NCBI GenBank assembly: GCA_011009095.1
Contig: VTPC01091259.1
Location: 1 to 64,000 of the forward strand
From: Ignelater luminosus
Taxonomy: Eukaryota; Arthropoda; Insecta; Coleoptera; Elateridae
Direction of reading: 5' to 3'
DNA: 64,000 bases
Shown piece after piece: positions 1 to 9,848 of the stretch. Position 1 is the first letter of the stretch. The number at the start of each line of letters is the position of its first letter. The position numbers and the translations under genes are program-made. The notes under the pieces were generated by a model, which saw only the letters and a list, made by a program, of their open reading frames with translations, was not told the DNA's origin and did not search any database.

Positions 1-224
1 AAAATATGCGCATATATATGCACTGACTTTTTATAAAATATGCAGACGAAATAAGGATATATACAAAAAATCGTTTTAAGTGTGATAAGCTTTAAAAGTA
101 GGAATAATAATATATGTACAATTTTCGTATGTATATCTTACAATAAATTCGATATTTCTTATAATTAACTTAAAAATACATTAAAATAATATTGATTACT
201 TCACATTCCTAAAAAAATTAATTA

Positions 225-540
225 CTAGTATTTTTCAAAGTTTTCTAGTAGAAATCGGTTTCTCCTGTCCGTTAACATATGTTTAAAAATCGAAAATCTT
301 CTTTCAACATCTACCGATGTAATTGGAGCATTCTTCAGCTTTTCTATTAATGTGGGGTTCAGATCTAAATCTTCTACAATCTTGCCTTGAAGAACCTCTG
401 CGACCTTAGTTAATGTTAGGTACCCTTTATTTTTTGTAATTACATGATTAAACTTTTACAGCACCTACTTGCCTTCGTTACTTTGTTGCAATATTCTCCA
501 AAATTATTTATTAGATCGGTAGATTCTAAAAGTGGCATAC
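225..540 (-). pseudogene. hAT transposase C-terminal fragment
   Basis: Reading the minus strand to a stop at 225-227 gives a hAT C-terminal dimerisation domain, with the typical run SVDVERRFSIFKHML near the end, followed by about 16 residues. A second piece in another frame (540 to about 443, starting MPLLESTDLINNFGEY) continues upstream, so one frameshift lies near 443. The family's C-terminal domain normally closes the RNase-H-like catalytic core. This copy is cut at 540 by a foldback insertion and continues beyond it at 1667-1867. It cannot encode a functional protein. Confidence 0.7.
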
Positions 541-545
541 TAATA

Positions 546-1664
546 CAGCCAAATTAGGGCAAAAACGGGGGTATTCCGGAAAAGTTTACAAAAGTTTTGA
601 TACTTTATAGGGCTGTTGGGGGAGGTCCCCTGATGTATTAAACATAATTATATCCCTCTTTTTTGGTGAGCTCGCGTAGTTAGAAAGCAAAATCTACCAA
701 TTTTCTACTTTTTCCCAGTTTTTTGTAAATATCTCGGAAAATATCGATCTTAGCAAAAGATACATTCAGTGCAAAATTAAAGTAGACAAAATTTCCTAGA
801 AAGTCGATTCATTTAGCTTTTCCTACCGATAATTGTTTACGATATAATTGAGTTTGAAGTTTAAGGTGTTTTACGAACTGGTGCAAGAGATTGTCCTCGT
901 ACACCAGCTACCCTCTAAAGCTGTGACCGTGGAACCTGATTCTGAATAATATTGTATTAACTGGGTATTCAAAATTTTGAATATGGTTCCAATTTTAAAG
1001 AGGTATGGTACTTTTGGGTACTTTAAACATTTTACTATATTTCTTGTTTCCCTTCTTCAGATACAACAAATTAGCATGCGAAATGCTACTAAATAAAAAA
1101 ATTAAACTAGACGATTTTTTCGACGAAAGAAGACAGTAATATTCTAATTTGTTGTACCTGAAGAAGAGAAACAAGAAATACAGCAAAATTGTTAAAGAAT
1201 TCAAAAGTACCACCCTCTCTTTAAAATTAGAACCATATGCAAAATTTTAAATACCCAGATAATATGATATTATTCAGAATTAGGTTCCATGGTCATAGCT
1301 TTAAAAGGTAGCGAGTGTACGAGGACAGGCTCTTGCACCAGTTCCTAAAACACCTCAAATTTCAAACTCAATTATCTCGAAAACAATCATCGCTAGGAAA
1401 AAATAAATAGAACCGATTTTGTAGGAAATCCTATCTATTTTAATTGTGTACAAAGTGTATCTTTTGCTAAGATCAATATTTCCCGAGATATTTACAAAAA
1501 ACTGGGAAAAAGTAGAAAATTGATAGATTTTGCTTTCTAACTACGCGAGCTCCTCCAAAAAGAAGGAGATAATTATGTTTAATACATTAGTGGATCTCCT
1601 CGAATAACCCTACAAAGCAACAAAATTTTTGTGAATTTTTCTGAGAAAACCCCTAACTTGACTG
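546..1664. mobile_element. 1.1-kb foldback element inserted in the hAT copy
   Basis: Two arms of about 520 bp (546-1077 and 1143-1664) are near-complete inverted copies around a spacer of about 65 bp. Terminal sequence is CAGCCAAATTAGGG on the left, matched by CCCTAACTTGACTG on the right, and both sides are flanked by TA (544-545 and 1665-1666), as expected for Tc1/mariner-type insertion. Short open frames inside are arm translations, not genes. The element separates two parts of one hAT transposase, so it is younger than that hAT copy. Confidence 0.7.
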
Positions 1665-1666
1665 TA

Positions 1667-1867
1667 CTATACCCTGTGTCTCTAATTTTGAAACTGTATG
1701 ACGAAACTGCAATTGCATTTAATAAATGCCAACTGTTGGGGCAATACGAAGATTGCAGCAGCTTTTTGCATTTCTGTATAGCAATGCCAATTGAAGAACA
1801 ATGGTTTTTAAACCGTCACAGTTGTTCGCGTGAAAAATCGCAGCCTCGATCCATGTACCCTATCTAG
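1667..1867 (-). pseudogene. hAT transposase middle fragment
   Basis: Minus-strand translation from about 1865 includes TWIEAAIFHANNCDGLK, similar to the R-W-x-T-W-l-x-A-a-x-Y-Y segment found before the C-terminal domain in many hAT transposases. It is open for about 40 codons and then breaks. Position and strand fit the upstream continuation of the fragment at 225-540, interrupted by the foldback element. Assignment is by motif only and weaker than for the C-terminal piece. Confidence 0.4.
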
Positions 1868-2339
1868 TTATTATTGGTTGTGGGTGTAGTGGTATATTTG
1901 GATTTTGATGTTTGAAAAGAAAGGAAATGTATATTATGGTTTTTCCCGAATTACAAGACACCTGGTCAGCAACCTTTCATTAGCTACAGAGACATCGGAC
2001 AGTGTATAATAAAAATAAATATAATTTCTCTTAATACTTTACTGCAAATGTTAACTTGAATACACTTGAGAAAGGTATTTACTTAACATTCTCTTAAAAG
2101 CAACAATTGGATTTTGAGAATTTTAATGATAAATTTAATTTTTTTTTAAATACCTACTAAAATTCATGAAAAATGCATAAATATGCCATTTTGTTCTTAA
2201 ATATGCTAAAAGATTCGATGTATGCAAATAATAATTAGGTTAAATTGCCTTTAAATGATGTAATTCATACACATTCGCATAGAAACTTGTAAATATGCAC
2301 AGATTAAAGAATATGCATTTTGCATAAAATCGATCTCTA

Positions 2340-2591
2340 ATCATGACCCCTAAAAGTGCCAATAATTGTATCCCTTACCCTACTATGTTCTGTTTGAATT
2401 TGATATGTGTATTTATACTTAGTGTGAGATCTTTTTACGGTTGAACAAAGGTGCTTACTGTGTGTGTTTTTTTAGAATGATTTATTGTTGTTTTTTTAAA
2501 TATATAGATTAAGTTTGAATTTAATATTTACATTTCAATAAAGATGTTTTGCATTAGGAACGGGTTTTTATTTTTGCACCTAAAATTAGTA
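2340..2591. other. AT-rich spacer, no gene seen
   Basis: AT-rich sequence between the right end of the hAT remnant and the palindromic element. No open frame with family signatures and no repeat of note. Confidence 0.5.
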
Positions 2592-2639
2592 GTGATGAGG
2601 GAAATAAAAGTACTTACTTAAGTGTTTTATTTTTTATTT

Positions 2640-2687
2640 AATTTTCTCAACCGGTTTCGTTCATAGAACATCATCAGGAGAAAAATT
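2640..2687 (-). ncRNA. Type I hammerhead-ribozyme-like motif, minus copy
   Basis: Inverted copy of the motif at 2764-2812. On the minus strand the same core (CTGATGA, GTTC-TAT-GAAC, GAAA, ACC/GGT) and complementary stem I arms are kept, with the same extra T before stem II. Two copies sharing that base suggest it belongs to the source repeat rather than being a late mutation. Confidence 0.45.
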
Positions 2688-2763
2688 GTCGGTTAAATAT
2701 GAATATGTAATTCATTTTGTTTAATTTATTGAAGTAGGTTTTTTGCTGTAATTAAACAAAATG

Positions 2764-2812
2764 AATTTTTTCTCCTGATGATGTTCTATGAACGAAACCG
2801 GTTGAGAAAATT
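2764..2812 (+). ncRNA. Type I hammerhead-ribozyme-like motif, plus copy
   Basis: The conserved core CTGATGA (2775-2781) and GAAA (2794-2797) are present. Stem I pairs AATTTT..CTC (2764-2774, with a two-base bulge) with GAGAAAATT (2804-2812). Stem II is GTTC-TAT-GAAC with one extra T before it. Stem III is the minimal ACC/GGT (2797-2802), followed by T2803 at the predicted cleavage position, where A, C or U is allowed. A minimal stem III is typical of hammerheads in Penelope-like elements. The extra T next to stem II may weaken activity. Confidence 0.5.
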
Positions 2813-2864
2813 AAATAAAAAATAAAACAATTAAGGAAGTAGGTACTTTTATTTAACTCATCAA

Positions 2865-3754
2865 TAGATACGTACCTTAAGCCATGGATCTCCAATACAT
2901 AAAATTAGTAGGTTTATCAGTGCATAGTTTTAGCATATGTCAAGGAAGATGATGCATATTTCTCAAGTTTTAAAGAGCATATATGCAGCATATTTTAAAG
3001 GTTTTTAGTTGTCCTAAATAAATCTTTAAAAACTCTGAATCTAGTTTACTTTGAAATGTAGTGTTTCAATTTAAACGACTTTTATGTCAAAGGAGACCCG
3101 ATTTCCTGCACCGATGCTTTAAAAAACATACCACTGATGCCATGTTGATCGTTTTTTTTAACGTGGTACTATAAGAATAGTGTAAGAGATATGAACGAAT
3201 CTCTGTACTACATAGACCAAGGAATAGTGCTGTACAGTGTACATTTTATGTAAGACCTTTTTGATACACCCTGTAAAACAATACTAATGTAATTTTCATA
3301 ATTAATTGAACCTCCGTTAAGATTTGAACGTATTTGGTACAACCGGCTCTTAATGTAATTTTGTAGGACATGTAAAATAAAAGGACACCGCGTTTACCCT
3401 TCTCAAGTTCCACTTACTTGTATAACGATCTTTACAGTTACATTCAGTAACATAACATTTAAATTACAATAAAATAAGCAAGAGGTGCTAACATAAATTC
3501 CTTGGGGATGTACGTCGATGGCTGCCGAGTACGGACGGACGGTGTACAGCGCGCAACCGACTAACTTTAATTATAACTCGATTTATTACCTTTATTTGGT
3601 AACATTAGCATTCTGTAATATAATAGCACTACGCTGTCGTGCCGCCGCCACAGAGTCCGCCACACCGATTTGCTGCTATTCCATGCCATGCAATATTTCT
3701 TTGAGTCCTTGCTTTAATAATTAGATGGTTCTTTTAAGGCTTTATCGCCGACTC
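2865..3754. other. No supported gene
   Basis: AT-rich unique-looking sequence. It contains one isolated CACCCTGT word near 3270, of the kind that closes several element families here, and an open frame of 68 codons at 3518-3724 with no recognisable motif, which I do not call as a gene. Confidence 0.4.
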
Positions 3755-3755
3755 G

Positions 3756-4027
3756 ACTGGACGAGAAGCTATACCTGGAAACCGTTGCAGGGCATGTATA
3801 AAACGAAATTTAAAAAAAAATAATAAAACCATCGTTCCGTTTCTACACTTGATTTTAGTTCTATTAATATTGCTCGTTTATTATTTAACAGATTTTATTG
3901 AATTTTCTAGTGCATGCTTTTCAGCATTGTTCAAGTATAGAAACGGGACGATGATTTTATTTTTTAAACTGTATTTTATCCATGCACTCCAACGGGTTTC
4001 CGTGGTAATTTTTCTCGTCTAGCCAGT
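3756..4027. repeat. Short inverted-repeat element
   Basis: Outer sequence GGACGAGAAGCTATACC.. to CATGTATAAAACG is matched in reverse complement by the right end (CATGGATAAAATAC..TTCTCGTCTAG). The inverted arms, about 95 bp each, continue inwards through CCATCGTTCCGTTTCTACAC and its complement. No coding capacity; a MITE-like foldback. Confidence 0.65.
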
Positions 4028-4774
4028 AATACAGTTGTAAGTTGTGCAGCGTTTTTTTTCAAAATGGCACGCCCAGCAATAGTGCTCATGGAGATTGTAA
4101 ACTAATCGGCCGCGTTTAGCATTAAAATAACCAGTGAAAGAAATTAAAACAGTTTTAATAATGACAAAGATTTCTTCACTTTAGAAGTTACATACAACAG
4201 CTATCTAAAATACATGTAATTGTGGCTCTACCTATATTATAATCTTGTTAAGAATGAACCGAATCTGTATTGCAAATTATGAATACTGGTGAATATTTTA
4301 TAGCTTTGTTCGAATGTCCTCTTTGTCTTCCATGCGCAAAACTCATTAATAATACATGTTTTAGTTAAGTTTTCAGTTTTGCGCTTTTATTTAATCCTAT
4401 GAATGTTACTCCTGCGCAGAAGAATATTCAATTGAATATATAATGGTTGTGCGTTTTATTCTTACTGTTTTAAACTCATAAAGATGACAATAACGATTAT
4501 TGAACTTCGTGATCTTTCATGGGACATAAAAGCTCTTTTATATAGTACGTATTATTAATATCTTTAATCGTGTAAAATGAGTCTAAAGACAATCTTCTTT
4601 ATAGATATAAACATTTTAGTAACTTATTTACAAATATGTGGATCTTTCCCTATTCAATAACTAATGTTGAAAATATACCGTTTAAGCTAGAATTATCTTG
4701 GGAGTTGTTTTATTGTAATAATAATAAATTGGAATTTCGTCATTTAATACTTGATATACCTTTTGTTATTTCAG
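4028..4774. other. AT-rich spacer, no gene seen
   Basis: No inverted repeat, coding frame or RNA gene recognised. Confidence 0.4.
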
Positions 4775-4873
4775 ACTTCTAAAAAATGGAGAGATACTCA
4801 ATTCATAGTCCAAAGAAACTTCAAGTATTCTCGTTCAAAAAACATAAAAATGCAGCAAAAAGAAGATTTCTAG
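4775..4873 (+). other. Candidate internal exon
   Basis: A T-rich tract ending TTGTTATTTCAG (AG at 4773-4774) precedes, and a full consensus donor G|GTAAGTA follows the last base at 4873. ATG at 4786 opens a frame of 29 codons rich in lysine and arginine (starts MERYSIHSPKKLQVFSFKK) that stays open to the donor. No family is recognised and no partner exon was found. It could be the first coding exon of a host gene or a chance pairing of splice sites. Confidence 0.3.
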
Positions 4874-5043
4874 GTAAGTAATAATAATAAAAACTGTAAA
4901 ATAAAAGAAAAAAATGAAGAAAGGGGAAATATCGACTTAGACTTCTAATGATCACAATATATACCATCTATCATAAGAATCTCATAAAGAATACTCCGCT
5001 TCCTTAAATCCAAAAACAAGTATTAGGAATTTTAAAAGAGATG

Positions 5044-5281
5044 AGACCAATCCATCGTCAATACGTATTATTAAGATGGTTTGTAACGTGACGAAGGCGC
5101 TGGTGCGCCATCGTGTTGAAAAATTGTATTTTGTAAACAGAAGCCTGTGCTTAAAAAATACACTAATTTTTCAACACGACTCTGCTTACAAAATACAATT
5201 TTTCAACACGATGGCGCACCAGCCCATTCGTCACGTTACAAACCATCTTAATAATACGTATTGATGATGAATTGGTCGTCA
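5044..5281. repeat. Short foldback element
   Basis: Arms of about 95-100 bp (5044-5142 and 5175-5281) are near-perfect inverted copies, outer word GAGACCAAT against ATTGGTCGTC. The 62-codon frame inside is only the translation of the arms. No target duplication could be defined. Confidence 0.7.
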
Positions 5282-5902
5282 TGGCCCTGTAAGATGACCT
5301 GCAACATGTAATGTAGTAGTAGGTACTGTTTTGTTAAATATTGCTAGAGTCCCTTTCTTTTGTTTTGTTCAGAACACAAAAAAAAATATAAATGTACATG
5401 CATAATTCAAATGTTAGTTGCATCCACTGTTTCTAAGCACAGCCCTCTTTACTAAATATGGTTATTGAAATTAACAAAATTTGGGTTTTTATAAAAAACG
5501 CTTAAACCACCGCAGATAGACCCAAAGACCATTAAATAAAAATGAAAGAAAATTAAATTTTAAGTCTGATTATACAAAAATTTTCATATCGTTCTATTTA
5601 AAAATATCAAGTTATCCATGATTGAAGATCTTCATTTTCAATGGTCCATAATGGGACGATAGTAATCTTTAACAAAGTAATTTGTAACACAATTTATCTA
5701 ACAACCTGTATTTGACACGGTGATCAAACCGTATTTTCGTATCCTGTTTAGTTCCAGAGATATTTCAGAATTTCTAAAACAATGTAAAACTAAATTTTTT
5801 CAAAAAATATTCGATATCTCAAAAACGACGCAATTTAGACCAAACATATGGTTAATAAAAATGAATCTAAATGTAATAGGGAATCCAAAAATGAAGTAAT
5901 AT
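5282..5902. other. AT-rich sequence leading to a CAGGGTG end
   Basis: No coding frame. The stretch finishes at a TACAGGGTGTTCC word; similar AT-rich tracts that end in this word recur at 33720-34100, so this may be the inner part of a decayed element. Confidence 0.3.
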
Positions 5903-5903
5903 A

Positions 5904-5966
5904 CAGGGTGTTCCATTTGAAAAAACAAAGTAAGATGCTGCCACAAACAAATAGAACACCCTGTGT
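5904..5966. repeat. Minute inverted-repeat unit with CAGGGTGTTC ends
   Basis: ACAGGGTGTTCCATTT at the left is mirrored by AAATAGAACACCCTGT at the right, 63 bp in all. It is either a minimal deletion derivative of a CAGGGTG-ended transposon or two fused ends. Confidence 0.45.
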
Positions 5967-6084
5967 AATTCAAAATATTTTTAGATTATGCTTCCAGAGG
6001 CACTCTGTTGCTTTCTGCTCTCAATTTGTTTCTATTTCCTAACATTAAGCTATTATCTTACTAGAGCGGAATCTTGGACTACCC

Positions 6085-7151
6085 TGTATAATGTATATGG
6101 TCATTGTTTGAGCGGGATGATTTTTCATCCAGTTATCTGTGGCAGCGCTTATCATTTTCTTATGGCCCAAAAACTGCTCTATCTAGGGGCTGCAGTTTGT
6201 GGGTGCAGTGGGGAGGAAATGACAGCAACACGATTCCGTTTCTTTTACAATAGTCAAGGGCTTGAATAGATACATCTGACACATGATTATCAAGCAATAG
6301 CATGCACCTTTCATCAATCGTGGGCTTGTCTTGTTTTTTGAAGTGTTCCAAAAACAACAAAAACTCTGCTTCTTGCATCCAGCCACTAGCATTTCCAGCA
6401 CCAGCAGACCCAATAGGATCTTCACGTATCATGTGGTCTTGGTATCGCTTCAACAGAAATACAAAAAAAGGAGGTATGTGTCCTTCTTGAGCATTAATGG
6501 CTACAGCAACAGTTACTAACCTTCCACGTTCGGCAGAAGTTACTGCGCCTACTTGTTTAATTCCTCTCTGAGCCACTATTTTGTTTGGTTTTTGAACCGT
6601 CATCCATATTCCACATATCTTTTGGCTCAAACTTACACCTATAACTTCTGAAAGGTTATTAAAAAATGTATTTACATTATGCTCATTGAAGTTCGAAGCG
6701 CGAGATAGGCTCGTTGCCTGTGGGCTTCTCAGAGATAAATTTGGGTGTCTCTTTAGAAAGCCAGATAACCATTCCTTGTCCGCCATATGATCCTCATCCC
6801 ATTTCTCCGGATATTTCTTTTCGTGTTTAACCGCTAATTCGTATGACAACTTTCGCACTTCAGTCGGAACCAATCCGAAATATACCTTGGAGCACTGAAT
6901 TATATAGTCCTGTAAAATTGTTTCCTCTTCAGAAGTAAAGACACGGTTGACGCAACGGTATCTAACTTTTGCATTAGTATTTCCTGCTTTAAGTTTTCGT
7001 ATGAATCTGTATAATGTGACATGGCAAACATTGCATTTTTTGTTAGTGTTCTTATCTTTGTACTGCCTTTAAAATGCTCATCCGCTGCTTTTCTATAGAC
7101 TGCTGTGTCAATGGTGCATCTATTTGTTTTCAGACTCGCTGCCGCGGCATC
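6085..7151 (-). pseudogene. pogo/Jerky-like transposase pseudogene, copy 1
   Basis: Reading the minus strand, the start ATGCCGCGG at 7150 is directly preceded by a good acceptor (TTGCAACAG), with a possible donor AAAAGTAAGT near 7425. Then follow a CENP-B-type helix-turn-helix (HVTLYRFIRKLK, VFTSEEETILQDYI), the FLKRHPNLSLR linker and the DDE domain. Frame breaks lie near 7135, near 7040 and near 6150; the largest open part is 6160-6873 (237 codons). Catalytic residues: the second Asp (LLLDNH) and third Asp (LQPLDRAVFGP) are present, but the segment carrying the first Asp (usual N-x-DET) is missing between IW and MTVQKP. Coding similarity ends near 6085 at a CAGGG word. Confidence 0.85.
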
Positions 7152-8164
7152 CTGTTGCAACAAAACAAATAAAAAGAAGCATTAAAGGCATGCATACCAA
7201 TAATATAACATGTTACTTTTGTCCCCGTTGTGTGATGTTACGTTTATATCCAATCACGTTTTTGAGGTTACAAACGCCGGTACCTCAAAAGTGAACGTGC
7301 TGCACAAAAAATCGTTTATAACATGCTACAGACAATCTAATTACAAATTATTAGACAAACAGTCACGTTGATATCATCATCTTAACACTACTTAAACACT
7401 AAATGAATAAACATCAAAAAACTTACTTTTGGTTCGAAAAATCACGCAGCGTCTTCTAACACAACTCACGAGCGCGGCACGGGCGCGGCGACTGATCACA
7501 TGCGCGGGGGGGCATCGCAAGCTGACTTTCAACGGTTGCACGCATTGTTTCGGCTATTGGACAATTCTACAGAGCGTCTGTTACTTTCAACCAGCCGTTA
7601 CTTTTGTACCCGGTCTCCTCTAAACTGCAAATTTATACCAAATAATCCAATGGTCATCGGTCACTCCAAACCGCAGTGTTGATTCTAAAAGTTTCACTAA
7701 TGAAACAAAAAAGACTGCTTGTTCAGCACATCTACGCTGGTCCAAGAGTCTGGTTCACAATACCTGTACATTGGTTGCAAAGAAAAAACACATTATATGT
7801 TAACGGTCAAAGTAATTAATCTAGCCATTATGAGTAATACCCAGCAATTATGTATAATATATACCGAATTTGGTCAAAGTGAAAAATGAGGCTGTATTAA
7901 TCACTTTATCCACCTTTTATGTATAATATCTGTTAGTCTTGGAAAAAGTAATAAGACACGATGAATTTTACATTATTTTATATTTTTACAACCAATAATA
8001 TTGCAAAAAAGGGCTTGTATGTTTCAATGCCTTTAAATAGTTTTAAACCTGCTCTAATAATAATGTTTATTCTTCTGTCACATTCTTCCACCACTTAACT
8101 AACATGGGTATTTATTTAAACAATCATAATTATATTTGAAGAGTCACACAATGAAACCACGTCC
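7152..8164. other. Flank of pogo-like copy 1; no other gene
   Basis: 7152-7430 could be the 5' intron of the pogo-like copy. 7430-7510 is locally GC-rich (GCGCGGCACGGGCGCGGCG) and may be its first exon or promoter. 7640-8160 is AT-rich with nothing recognised. Confidence 0.3.
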
Positions 8165-9372
8165 TTATTTATTTTTACAAGTGAGACTCTTGCGACATTT
8201 TGAGTGGCACAAGACATTGAATTTTTTACACTTGCATCTACTGGAAGTGCACTCGCCAGTACAGTTGCAGTAATTAAATCCCTGGCCACCTAGATGTGAT
8301 TCTTTTCTTACACATTCCCAAATGGTACCATGTTCTTCTGGAACTTCGTTGACCGACATGAATGTTTCTTTGCAGTTAGTGAATTGACTCCTTGAGTAGA
8401 GTTGGATTAAGATTCCACGTTTACTACGTAGCCTATACCTATAGCTATAACGTTTTTATCGTCGGCTTTAGCCTGGTCTACACCTCGTATTTTCGCCACT
8501 ACGCTGTCACCTGCGTTGGTAGCAGGATATTTTACTGATGACAGAGTTAACATTTCTTCTGCTTGTTTCTCCATAGGTTGTTTGGTTGAGATCTTGGCAT
8601 CTTGAATGGTTACTTCTCCCCCATTTTGGCAGCTGTTTGATGGAGCCAAGGTATCCAGATTCGTATTATTTTGGGTCTCAATATTAAAAATACTTGTTTC
8701 GGTTTCCTTCTCAGGTTGGTTGTGTTTTATATTTGGTTGTTGTTTTCGACTTGTTTGTCGTTATCATTTAATATCATTTCTAGCTCTTCTTTTGCACGAA
8801 AATAAGTATTTATTCCAACTTTAGCTTTGCAACCAAACATTTCTTTGTAAGGGCTGCGAAATATTTCTGAGTGATATGCTCTGTTTTTCATAAACTGGAT
8901 AAAGCGTAGTCCTTCAGACCATTTCGTCGTATTGTTAGATTCCAACCAAGTGCAACGCATCTTCTCGATATCCTGGTTAGCCCTTTCAATAGACCCTTGT
9001 AACTGAGAGTCCCGGGGCTTACCATATACGATTTTTAACTCTGGCCACATCGTAAACACTTTATCGACGACTTTATTCGCAGTCTCTCTTCCATTGTCGC
9101 TTTGCAAAATACTAGGCGCTCCGAAAATGGTAAAGATATCAACCAAGTTATATGCTACTTCTTCCGCTTTTCTAGTTTTTAAAGGTCGCAGCTGTACGAA
9201 TTTTGTAAGGTGGTCTTGATATACCATTATGAATTTATAATCACCGTCAGCCTGTGATTGCATGTCTACCAAATCAGTTTGATATCTTGAATTAAGTTCC
9301 TTGCCTGAAACCGTCTTTACAATTAGTCCTTTTTTCGGTAAACTTTTTTTGTAACTATAACAAATGTGCGAA
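8165..9372 (-). pseudogene. KRBA2-like (retroviral-type) integrase, broken
   Basis: Minus strand, 5' to 3': an integrase core open from about 9372 to 8727, with first Asp in QTDLVDMQ, second in QSDNGRE and Glu in GSIERANQ, about 36 residues after the second Asp. All three catalytic positions are kept. Next, in another frame (8407-8649), is the linker with GDSVVAKIRGVDQAKAD. Last, again shifted (8165-8359), is a cysteine cluster CNCTGEC..CKCKK..CHSKC, a CXC-like tail. This order matches the KRAB-A-domain-containing-protein-2-like integrases spread in arthropods, probably derived from cut-and-paste elements. The frame has no stop back to 9372, so the ATG at 9272 is not the true start. Two frameshifts make it a pseudogene. 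Confidence 0.8.
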
Positions 9373-9379
9373 ACTACTT

Positions 9380-9560
9380 ATGGAATAAAATCAGTAATTT
9401 CAAAACGAATGATATTTTTCAAAAAACGCTAAAACACGTCAATGTTCATTTTATAGTTCGATGTGTTTAAGGTGCTGTGCTTGTTTGTGACGTCATTCCC
9501 TTTCGAGCTATGACGTCATGTGGAATTTTTTTAATTGGAATGCAATATTTTTTGTTTTAT
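9380..9560. repeat. Partial terminal-repeat copy related to the element at 35861-37164
   Basis: The segment with CACGTC, a TTTATA word and GAGCTATGACGTCA (9505-9518) follows the same order as the inner terminal repeat at 35930-36016, where GAGCTATGACGTCA recurs at 36003. It is a diverged fragment with no partner end nearby. Confidence 0.4.
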
Positions 9561-9848
9561 TTTTGGGTAGTATAGCTCTTAGTATAGTTCGTGCGTTTTC
9601 TCGTGAGCAGTGACCTTTGTTACATAGAAACCAAAAACTGCTTGAAAGATCCTTAATATTCATGGAGAATTTAAACTAATTGATGGAAGAAATTGCAAAT
9701 CAGTGTCATGGCATTTATCAGCAAGTACTCCAAAATATCTTAGAAAATAAGAAACGACGAGTAAAAGCATGTCTGAATTACAATGGGGAGCATTCGCAAA
9801 TGATTGCGTAACATGTAGAATAAGAGAAGGTTTATTCATTTTTCAATA

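Larger units (their letters stand above)
1..2339 (-). mobile_element. Decayed hAT-type element, running off the left edge
   Basis: Both ends are rich in repeated TATGCA/AAATATGC words (1-60 and 2165-2330), which look like subterminal transposase-binding repeats. The right end reads CGATCTCTA at 2331-2339; the complete hAT-like element at 24765-25936 also ends in TCTCTA. Between the ends are minus-strand fragments of a hAT transposase, separated by a foldback insertion at 546-1664. The left terminus lies outside the window, so the 8-bp target duplication cannot be tested; the right flank starts ATCATGAC. Only about 470 bp lie upstream of the first coding fragment, so the 5' part of the transposase is deleted. 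Confidence 0.55.
2592..2864. repeat. Palindromic element with a hammerhead-like motif in each arm
   Basis: Left arm 2592-2690 and right arm 2760-2864 are inverted copies; the centre holds a second small palindrome around ATTCATTTTGTTTAATT. The arrangement looks like two copies of one repeat end in head-to-head orientation, as seen with terminal repeats of Penelope-like retroelements. That family assignment is an inference from the ribozyme-like motif; no reverse transcriptase is visible nearby. Confidence 0.6.

Noticed and set aside
5076..5264. 62-codon plus-strand frame
   Set aside because: Translation of the two arms of a foldback element.
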